A stretch of 10,669 bases of DNA, taken from NCBI GenBank assembly GCA_025602915.1, contig JAHLJZ010000192.1, positions 1 through 10,669 on the forward strand. Reading direction: 5' to 3'. The translations under genes were made by a program, and so were the position numbers. Each line of letters starts with the position of its first letter. The first letter of the stretch is position 1. Source of the stretch: Paraphysoderma sedebokerense. Lineage: Eukaryota > Blastocladiomycota > Physodermatomycetes > Physodermatales > Physodermataceae. Positions 1 through 6,078 of the stretch are shown here, in pieces. The notes under the pieces were generated by a model, which ran no database searches, had not been told where the DNA came from, and saw nothing but the letters and a program-made list of their open reading frames with translations.

Positions 1-657
1 TATTCCCGAGGGTCAGAATGTTTTGAACACCATAAATCTGTATTGTAACACCATATCGACTATTTATAAAACAGAACTCGTCACTTTTATCGCCAGATCA
101 TCAGATATTGCAGCTAGTTTCAATGATCGCCGTTTTCAAGCGCGACACAACTAAGTTGAATGTGGATTGACAACAGAATTTTATTCCCGAGGGTCAGAAT
201 GTTTTGAACACCATAAATCTGTATTGTAACACCATATCGACTATTTATAAAACAGAAACTGTCACTTTTATCGCCAGATCGTCAGATACTGCTAATAGAG
301 TGAATGATCGCCGTTTTCAAGCGCGACACCACTAAGTTGAATGTCGATTGACAACAGATGTTTATTCCCGAGGGTCAGAATGTTTTGAACACCTTTAATT
401 TCTATTCTAGAACTATATCAGTAAGTTGGCAAAAAGAAACTGCCACTTCTATCGCCAGATCGTCAGATATTGCAGCTAGTTTCAATGATCGCCGTTTTCA
501 AGCGCGACACCACTAAGTTGAATGTGGATTGACAACATAAGTTTATTCCCGAGGGTCAGAATGTTTTGAACACCATTAATTTTTCTTAAAGTACTATACC
601 CTCCAATATTAAAAAAGAAAGTGTCCTTTTTATCGCCAGATCGTCAGATACTGCTAA
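1..657. repeat. 181-bp tandem satellite, about 3.6 monomers
   Basis: The block TATTCCCGAGGGTCAGAATG begins at 1, 182, 363 and 544, giving an exact 181-bp period. Each monomer has three conserved blocks: the TATTCCCGAGGGTCAGAA block, a block containing ATCGCCAGATCGTCAGATA, and GAATGATCGCC followed by GCGCGACACCACTAAGTTGAA. The DNA between the blocks varies more. The fourth monomer is cut off near 657, where LINE sequence begins. No open reading frame fits the period. This is non-coding satellite DNA, related to the copies at 4738-5131 and near 10350-10600. Confidence 0.93.
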
Positions 658-2058
658 ATTTACAGTATATCTGATCCTTTTCAAAGAGAGACTGGGCTCT
701 TCCAGGGATCACTTCTGTCACCCTTATTGTTCAATCTGTTTATAAATGACATGGTTGAGCAGATACTACCCCGCCTAGAATACATAACCGATCCTCCAAC
801 CTTCCCTCCAATTCAACTTTTTGCTGATGATGTGAAGGTCTTTGTTCCCACTGTTACCGTCACCGAAGCTCAGATGATCACCAACTTCATTTCTTTATGG
901 TGCGACGAAAATGAAATGATGCTAAATCCCCTAAAGTGTGGGTTCATTGGTTTACCAGCAGAGTCATATGTTAAAATTGGCAATGTCAGTATCCCCAAGG
1001 TAACTGAGTACAAGTACCTGGGGATGCCATTTACGTATAGTGGTATCAACTTTGAAGCCTATATTCGCCGTGTTGCAGATAAAGCTATTCCGCTATTCGG
1101 TCACTTGAATTCATGAAAGCGGTTGGGAAAAATTGGTCAGAATTGGTCAGATTGACAGTATACAAGGTATTTGTGAGATCGAGGTTTGAGTTCGCCCTGG
1201 GTCTGGCTTGGAGTTGGGCGAAAGCAAAAAAGGATAAGGAGCTCAAATTGTTGAATCCGTTTGAAGAGGTGCAACGACAATTTGTGAACTGGGTGTTCCC
1301 CTCAAAAAAGCCGTCGAAAAACCTGCATCTGCGACTCTCAATTCTAGGCCTTACTTCTATTAAATTTCGAGCCTCATCCGCCGCCCTACATATGGGCCTC
1401 TCTATTCAAGAATTGGCGCCGACTCATCCCATCTCAACCCTTGTCAAGAATTTCCGAAAATTCAGCTACTCACCCAGCGGCCAGCATGACGCCGGTGATT
1501 CGCTTCATTGTTTCTCATCCCCTCATGCCTAAGTACCAGCAATATGATGCAGCCTCTCCTCGGCCTGTATCCTCTAGAAAATTCATCCGTCACCTGTCCC
1601 TCAAATCCTTCTCTGAAGATAAAGCAGTGCTACCGCAATACATTGACCGGTCTTGCCGGTTTAATGGCTACAATTATGACTCCTGTCTCCGCCTTATTCA
1701 GAATGACATTCGTCAATTCTGTATCCGGTGGAGGCGTGGCATATTCGAATTTGGAGATGCAGTCCGACGCCGCTGTCAGTCAACAGATGAACCGCACTGG
1801 TTCAAAAGGAGTTGCTTGGTAAAATGCGGCATAATTGACGCGTGGGAGTGGCAAAATCCCGCGCAAACTCGGGAAATCGTAGACGCCTTCTACCGCAACA
1901 AGGCGACATTACATCAAAAACACGACAACTACTCTATCGTAGATTACCTTTTAAATAAGAAACAGTACCATATAGTTCATTCTATAATGAAGTTATTGGA
2001 GGAAAAGACGGTGGAACTGGAACACATTTACCGGCAAGATGGACCCACACAACCTTAG
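658..2058 (+). pseudogene. LINE reverse transcriptase, truncated and frameshifted
   Basis: This is a reverse transcriptase remnant read in three successive frames. The first frame (about 658-1116) has the motif B region GLFQGSLLSPLLFNLFIND, then the catalytic LFADD box (about 818-832), then the YLGMPF strand. The fingers and the motif A aspartate are missing because of the 5' truncation. At 1113-1116 the frame shifts to a second stretch (to 1532) covering the thumb and following region (VRSRFEFALGLAW). Somewhere in 1441-1532 it shifts again to a third stretch, a C-terminal region ending at TAG 2056-2058. With no N-terminus and two frameshifts it cannot encode an active enzyme. The stop/start overlap at 1113 looks accidental. 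Confidence 0.85.
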
Positions 2059-2295
2059 TGGTGTATAGTCCTGAAGGAAAGCTTAATTAAATTTCTGTAT
2101 TAGTTTGCATAGTTTTTTTTGTATTTGGATCAGTAGGATAGCATTGTCTTTAGTTTAGTCATCGATTTGTCCATATTTTATATTGAATTTTCTGAGTTGT
2201 ATCTGCGTAGTTTCGTCACTTTTTTAGGTGGCAAAGCTCGCTTCCCTTAATTTGGAGGGAAATAAACTTAATTTTAACCCCCCTAACCTAACCTA
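2059..2295 (+). other. LINE 3' untranslated region and CCTAA tail
   Basis: This stretch is non-coding and T-rich. A TTCCCT (2242-2247) / AGGGAA (2256-2261) hairpin with an 8-nt loop lies just before the end and overlaps an AATAAA signal at 2261-2266. A run of C then leads into CCTAACCTAACCTAG (2282-2296), and copia coding sequence starts immediately after it. The tail could be a LINE-specific 3' repeat or telomere-like DNA. Confidence 0.6.
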
Positions 2296-3249
2296 GAGTT
2301 CGAAATGAAAGATTTAGGACGAACGAACTTCACGCTCGGAATTCAAGTTGAACATTTCCCACATGGCGTTCTACTCCATCAGTCAACTTACGTGAAGAAA
2401 GTCCTCGAACGATTCAACCATACAGATTGTTCACCTCGCTCAAATCCTCTCGAGGTTCGAAGTCTCACAATCGAAAATGATATTTTTGGTCCGACTCGTA
2501 AGAATGAAACGATTCTATCGAAGAAATATCCATACCTTGAAGCAATTGGAATGTTGTTGTTATATCTCGCCAGCACAACAAGACCGGATATTAGCTTTTC
2601 AGTTAGCTTGCTCGCCAGACATAGCAGCAACCCATCCAAGCGTCATTGGAATGGAATAAGATCAATCCTTAGATATCTCCATGGAACTTTTAACTATGGT
2701 TTATTTTATCCCCGTGGGGAACATTTTGATTTAATAGGCTTTGCTGACGCTGGATATCTCTCTGACCCTGCTAAAGGACGCTCTCAAACTGGCTATCTCT
2801 TCAAAACCGGTTCTACTGCTATCTGTTGGCGCTCTTCGAAACAAAGTACGGCTGCAACTTCATCTACTCATGCCGAAATGATTGCACTCTACGAAGCGAC
2901 AAAAGAATGTGTATTTCTGAGAGAATTTCTCCGCTCATTCCTGCAATCCCTTCAATTCCCTTCGACTTTAAAGCCAACAATCATATACGAAGATAACGCT
3001 ACTTGTGTTCATCAAGTCGAAATAGGTTACATCAAAAGCAATATCACGAAACACCTTATTCCAAAGTTTTTCTTCACCTCCGACTTACAAGGCACCGAGA
3101 TTCAAGTCACAAAAATCAAATCCAGTGATAATATCGCGGACATTTTCACCAAAACCTTGCCCAAGCCTTCATTTATTAAACACCGTGAAAATTTAGGATT
3201 ATTAAGCCTTAAAGAGTTAGAAGACGATAGTGAAGAACTTTTTGAATAG
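2296..3249 (+). pseudogene. Ty1/copia RT C-terminus plus RNase H, 5'-truncated
   Basis: About 318 codons remain open and end at TAG 3247-3249. The fragment begins at EFEMKDLG, just after where the YVDD catalytic box of copia reverse transcriptase would be, so polymerase activity is lost. It continues through the conserved HQSTYVKKVLERF, YLEAIGMLLYLA-like and TTRPDISF segments. The RNase H domain looks complete: FADAGY (first Asp), THAEMIALYEA (Glu), YEDNATC (Asp), and the C-terminal SSDNIADIFTKTL, where D and N are as in active relatives. No frameshift or internal stop is seen, so this fragment is younger or better kept than the LINE. The ATG at 2305 is internal to the polyprotein and is not a true start. 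Confidence 0.88.
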
Positions 3250-3424
3250 ACAGTTATTGGTATGGTATTCCCTGACTTAATGGTTTTATGTGACCTCCTG
3301 TTTCCAGGAAACTGGTTTTTCAGGTTGGGTCCCCACAGGCGCCAGTGTATTACCAATGTACAGTCTAGCGGAAGTATTAATTATTGAATATATTTATTAC
3401 TACTTATGTGCAGTCAAGGGGGAG

Positions 3425-3611
3425 TGTTGAAAATTGATATCTTGTAAGGTGACTGCACCTAACCCATCATCACTTATATTACCAATCATTTAGTATTACC
3501 ATGCTTGGGCTTTAAGCTAGATGCGCTATGTTATGTAATATTCAGCATTTCCTTGTATATATTATATATATGTAATCAGCCCCCTATAATGAAAAAACTT
3601 GATCATCAACA
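3425..3611 (+). repeat. copia 3' LTR (187 bp)
   Basis: The LTR starts right after the polypurine tract AAGGGGGAG and has perfect 6-bp inverted ends, TGTTGA at 3425 and TCAACA at 3606-3611. An AT-rich TATATATTATATATATG stretch (about 3556-3572) could be the TATA region. A 9-bp inverted repeat links the internal side (GTGCAGTCA, 3408-3416) to the LTR (TGACTGCAC, 3450-3458). A related but diverged sequence begins at 9730. The 5' LTR is missing. Confidence 0.72.
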
Positions 3612-3732
3612 TATACGTGTTAGTGGGCCTCCAAATCACTGCACTTACTATAGCTCGGTCAAACCTCTGGGTGATCGCAAAATGACAATGCCATATGGTT
3701 TTTCAAGTAGAGTGTTACCGTTTGAGACCTAA
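3612..3732. other. Unassigned 121-bp spacer between copia LTR and gypsy remnant
   Basis: I see no coding sequence or repeat match within the window here. The spacer ends in ACCTAACCTAG (3728-3737), the same short motif that lies between the LINE and the copia fragment. If the copia LTR really ends at 3611, this is its 3' flank. Confidence 0.4.
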
Positions 3733-4421
3733 CCTAGACGCCATGCTCGCTGGATGCAGTTTCTGGCTGAATTCGATTTTGTTATCAAATATCGCCCCGG
3801 GTCGCAACAAGTAATGTCTGAAGCCCTTCCCGCGACCCTGCTCTTTTGGAAGGGGTAGAGAGTACTCACGTCTCTGACGCTGTACTCAAACCCGAGAACT
3901 TTGCGCAAATTAATGGTATTACAACCTGCCATGAAAGCAGTCACTGCGACTCTGGAATTAATTTTCAATGTGGTTATAAAATATTCGAAAAAGATCAGTT
4001 GGTTGTCACTAATGAATTTCCGATCATGACAACCCAAGACTACTTGAACAACCTAGTTGAATTATCTGAAGTCTCTGACAAGCGTTTGAATGATTCTAAT
4101 CGAACTACTAGAAGTAGAGTAACTTTAGATGATTCTGTGATTCAGGTTACCGATCGTACAAAGATCGCGGCTATTTTGAAGCAACACCATGATAACCCCC
4201 TTTCGGGCGGACATTTTGGTTACAAAAAGACCTTAGAATTGGTTCGCCGAAATTATTTCTGGAAAAATATGGCAACCGATGTTGAGGACTATGTTTCTTC
4301 GTGTCATCAATGCCAAAGGGTTAAGACTCGTCCTCACAAACCGTATGGGTTACTACATGAAATTAAGACCTTTGGAAAGGAAGAGTGTAACGCCTTAGAT
4401 GAGTTCAGGATGACGTTCTAG
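3733..4421 (+). pseudogene. Ty3/gypsy RNase H end + integrase H2C2 domain, broken
   Basis: The first frame (3733-3858) reads RRHARWMQFLAEFDFVIKYR followed by PGSQQVMSEAL, the typical end of Ty3 RNase H (the ARW..FL..FDF..YRPG..N..ADAL pattern). It is stopped by TAG at 3856. Coding resumes in another frame from about 3846 and runs to the stop at 4419-4421. That part includes the integrase H2C2 zinc-binding module: His residues in KQHHDNPLSGGHFG, then YFWKNMATDVEDYVSSCHQC with the CxxC pair. It ends at KPYGLLHEI, where the family would go on to the DDE catalytic core; here it runs straight into the polypurine tract. The frameshift plus the core deletion make it dead. Confidence 0.85.
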
Positions 4422-4737
4422 GAGTTGAATGATATTTTGCAATAGTTATGAAGTTACATCTTTAACACGAGTGGGTTTTAGATGTAGCTTAGATTTAGAT
4501 CATATAGTAGTATTATTAGTCCCTAGTTTTAATAGTCCCTTGTTTTGATAAGAGCTTATCTTGTACTTGCCTATAAAAGAGAGTGAAGTTCCCCCGGGAA
4601 CTTCACGAGAATAATATTCGCGCCTTGATTATTATTCCGCCGTATTGCTATAGATCCACTTAAGCCGTTGCTTAAAGGATCAACTCTTACAAGGAAAATA
4701 CAGCTCCGCTTCCCCAGGAGACCTTTCATTATTTACA
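4386..4737 (+). repeat. gypsy 3' LTR (352 bp) with TATA box and hairpins
   Basis: The LTR starts TGTAAC directly after a purine tract and ends TTTACA next to satellite DNA. TGTAA and TTACA are inverted ends. A TATAAAA box is at 4572-4578. Right after it lies a perfect 11-bp hairpin: GTGAAGTTCCC (4583-4593), loop CC, GGGAACTTCAC (4596-4606). A second compound hairpin has arms GATCC (4653-4657) and GGATC (4677-4681) enclosing TTAAGC / GCTTAA. An alternative end is CTTACA at 4691. The 4737 end is preferred because satellite homology begins at 4738. Confidence 0.75.
4572..4578 (+). promoter_or_regulatory. TATA box in gypsy LTR
   Basis: TATAAAA lies in the middle of the LTR, about 25-30 bases before the far side of the 11-bp hairpin, so the predicted transcript start falls in or just after the hairpin. 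This fits the U3/R boundary of an LTR promoter. Confidence 0.5.
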
Positions 4738-5131
4738 CCAGCGCGACACCACTAAGTTGAAGGCTGACTCTCAATAGAACTATATTCCCGAGGGTCAGAA
4801 CATTTTGGACACATTCAATGTGTATCATTAATGTAGATTAACATTTGCGTAACAAGAAAATGGCACTTTTATCGCCGGATCGTCAGATACTCGAGGCAGA
4901 GTGAATGATCGCTTCCTCAACGAGTCAACCATCGCGACACCACAAAGTTGAAGGCTGACTCTCAATAGAACTTTATTCACGAGGGTCAGGATATTTTGAA
5001 CACATTAAATATGTATTTTAGATGTAGATTAACATTTGCGTAAAAAGAAAATGGCACTTTTATCGCCAGATCGTCAGATATTCAACATAAAGTGACTGAT
5101 CGCCCCTCAACCAGCGGTCCAGCGCGACACC
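4738..5131. repeat. 190-bp satellite subfamily, two monomers plus edge
   Basis: CGCGACACC recurs at 4742, 4933 and 5123, a period of 190-191 bp. The monomers carry the same three blocks as the array at 1-657 but differ in the connecting DNA (AAGGCTGACTCTCAATAGAAC, and AACATTTGCGTAA in place of the 181-bp version). This is a second subfamily of the same satellite, with monomers longer by about 10 bp. Confidence 0.9.
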
Positions 5132-5485
5132 ACTAATTACATGAATCATGCAATTCTGGCTCTATTACTTTGTAATATGCCTCATCCGGTAGCATTAAAC
5201 ATGAGGAACCATATGGAAGTGTCTTTTTAATCGCCCAGAGATTTGACAGAGCTATAATAAGGATCGTAACAGTATCGGGAACTATCTAGTATCTATTCAA
5301 GTTAAACTTGAAAATGACCGTACATGCAGTTCTGGCTCTATGCATTGTAATATAACTCAAATGGTAGAGATGTACATAAACTACCATATGGAAGTGTTTT
5401 TTTGCGATCACCCAGAGATTTGACTGAGCTATAATTGGGATCGTCACAGCATCGCGAACTATCTATTCAAGAGTTTAATCCTTAA
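5132..5485. repeat. Diverged 176-bp satellite-like dimer
   Basis: Two related units are aligned by GCAATTCTGGCTCTAT (5150) and GCAGTTCTGGCTCTAT (5326), a 176-bp period. They also share ACCATATGGAAGTGT, CCCAGAGATTTGAC, GAGCTATAAT and GAACTATCTA blocks. The order 'AAGTGT..TTT..ATCGCCcAGA...GATCG' mirrors the neighbouring satellite, so this is probably an older relative of it. No coding potential is seen. Confidence 0.78.
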
Positions 5486-6078
5486 ACTGTGTTAACACAG
5501 GCCGACTGGCCAAGTGACACTTGTCTTTGAACATATTGACAACGATGTTCAATAATATTTTGACTTTTGAGGCATACCAGTTCTTGAAATCACGTTATCT
5601 TATTGCCAGATCTCCAATAGTCATTCAAATGTCGAATATTTCTTCCTGTGGTTCTTGGACGGAGGAATCTCGAAGGTTCTGACTTCTCACTTCTCATTTC
5701 CTCTCACTTTTCACTTCCTCTCACTTTTCACTTCTCCGTCAAATCATTTGGACAGTATGACTAGTAAGGAGCAGTAATTGAGCATATTTGAGCATATTAG
5801 AGCAAATCTGAGCGCCGAGCTGTAAGAGTGTCGTGATGCTGCACTGGCGAAAGCAGCTGCAGTGATACGAGTTTGCGCGGACCAGGATACGAGTTTGTGC
5901 GGACCATGTCAAACACATCGGTCGCGACCAGGTTCCGGAAGCGTCTTCCACAATCCACATGTAGACAAGTATTTACAAATATGAGACAAGGACTCTTCAG
6001 TCTTCCCTCTACCATTCCCACCTTCCTCCGCTTTCCATCTGACGACTCGCGAGACTCTTGTTCACGCAACAAAGGAAT
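5486..6078. other. Intergenic region upstream of the nuclease gene
   Basis: I see no convincing gene here. The stretch holds small inverted repeats near 5504-5530 (GGCC..GGCC, AAGTG-A-CACTT). It also has a pyrimidine-rich tract with a perfect 17-bp direct repeat (5701-5717 and 5718-5734), a 10-bp GAGCATATTT repeat (5780-5799) and a 22-bp tandem duplication (5864-5907). It would contain the promoter of the gene starting at 6079. Short open frames on both strands lack family features or plausible composition. Confidence 0.55.
5680..5735 (+). promoter_or_regulatory. CT-rich tract with 17-bp direct repeat, possible promoter element
   Basis: The + strand is almost pure pyrimidine with regularly spaced A, built from CTCTCACTTTTCACTTC repeated twice without change (5701-5734) after a degenerate copy. 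CT-rich tracts upstream of start codons are common in fungal promoters. It lies about 350 bp before the predicted ATG at 6079. Assigning it a promoter role is inference. Confidence 0.3.

Larger units (their letters stand above)
658..2295 (+). mobile_element. 5'-truncated LINE (non-LTR retrotransposon)
   Basis: This is the 3' part of a non-LTR retrotransposon on the + strand. It starts abruptly inside the reverse transcriptase at the satellite junction, as expected for an incomplete target-primed insertion. Coding remnants run to 2058. A 3' untranslated tail follows, with a TTCCCT/AGGGAA hairpin (2242-2261) overlapping an AATAAA (2261-2266), and it ends in two to three CCTAA units. The layout of the thumb and C-terminal region, and the FADDV and YLGMPF motifs, recall LINEs of early-diverging fungi. 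That resemblance is from memory of the family and has not been searched. Confidence 0.85.
2296..3611 (+). mobile_element. Ty1/copia retrotransposon, 3' half with LTR
   Basis: This is the 3' portion of a copia-superfamily element. It holds the end of the reverse transcriptase, RNase H, a 3' internal spacer, a polypurine tract AAGGGGGAG (3416-3424) and a short LTR (3425-3611). Gag, protease, integrase and the catalytic part of the reverse transcriptase are absent. The left edge falls inside the conserved FEMKDLG motif, directly against CCTAACCTAG. The protein reads like the plant-type copia group (TTRPDISF, RHWNGIRSILRYL). Confidence 0.85.
3733..4737 (+). mobile_element. Ty3/gypsy retrotransposon remnant with 3' LTR
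   Basis: This is a strongly deleted Ty3/gypsy element. It keeps the last part of RNase H, a linker, the integrase zinc-binding module, a polypurine tract GGAAAGGAAGAG (4374-4385) and a 3' LTR from TGTAAC (4386) to TTTACA (4737). Protease, reverse transcriptase, the integrase catalytic core and the 5' LTR are absent. Satellite DNA resumes at the base after the LTR end, which supports that boundary. Confidence 0.83.

Noticed and set aside
1-657. CRISPR-like array
   Set aside because: The 181-bp units have similarity along much of their length and no short repeat/unique spacer pattern, and the context is eukaryotic.
1108-1120. ATGA stop/start overlap in the LINE as translational coupling
   Set aside because: The LINE is truncated with a second frameshift downstream, and the reverse transcriptase homology runs across the overlap, so this is a frameshift mutation.
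3505-3732. 75-codon frame on the + strand
   Set aside because: It lies across the copia LTR and flank and has no coding support.
3733-4421. A functional integrase gene
   Set aside because: The catalytic core is missing and the RNase H end is separated from the zinc module by a stop and frameshift.
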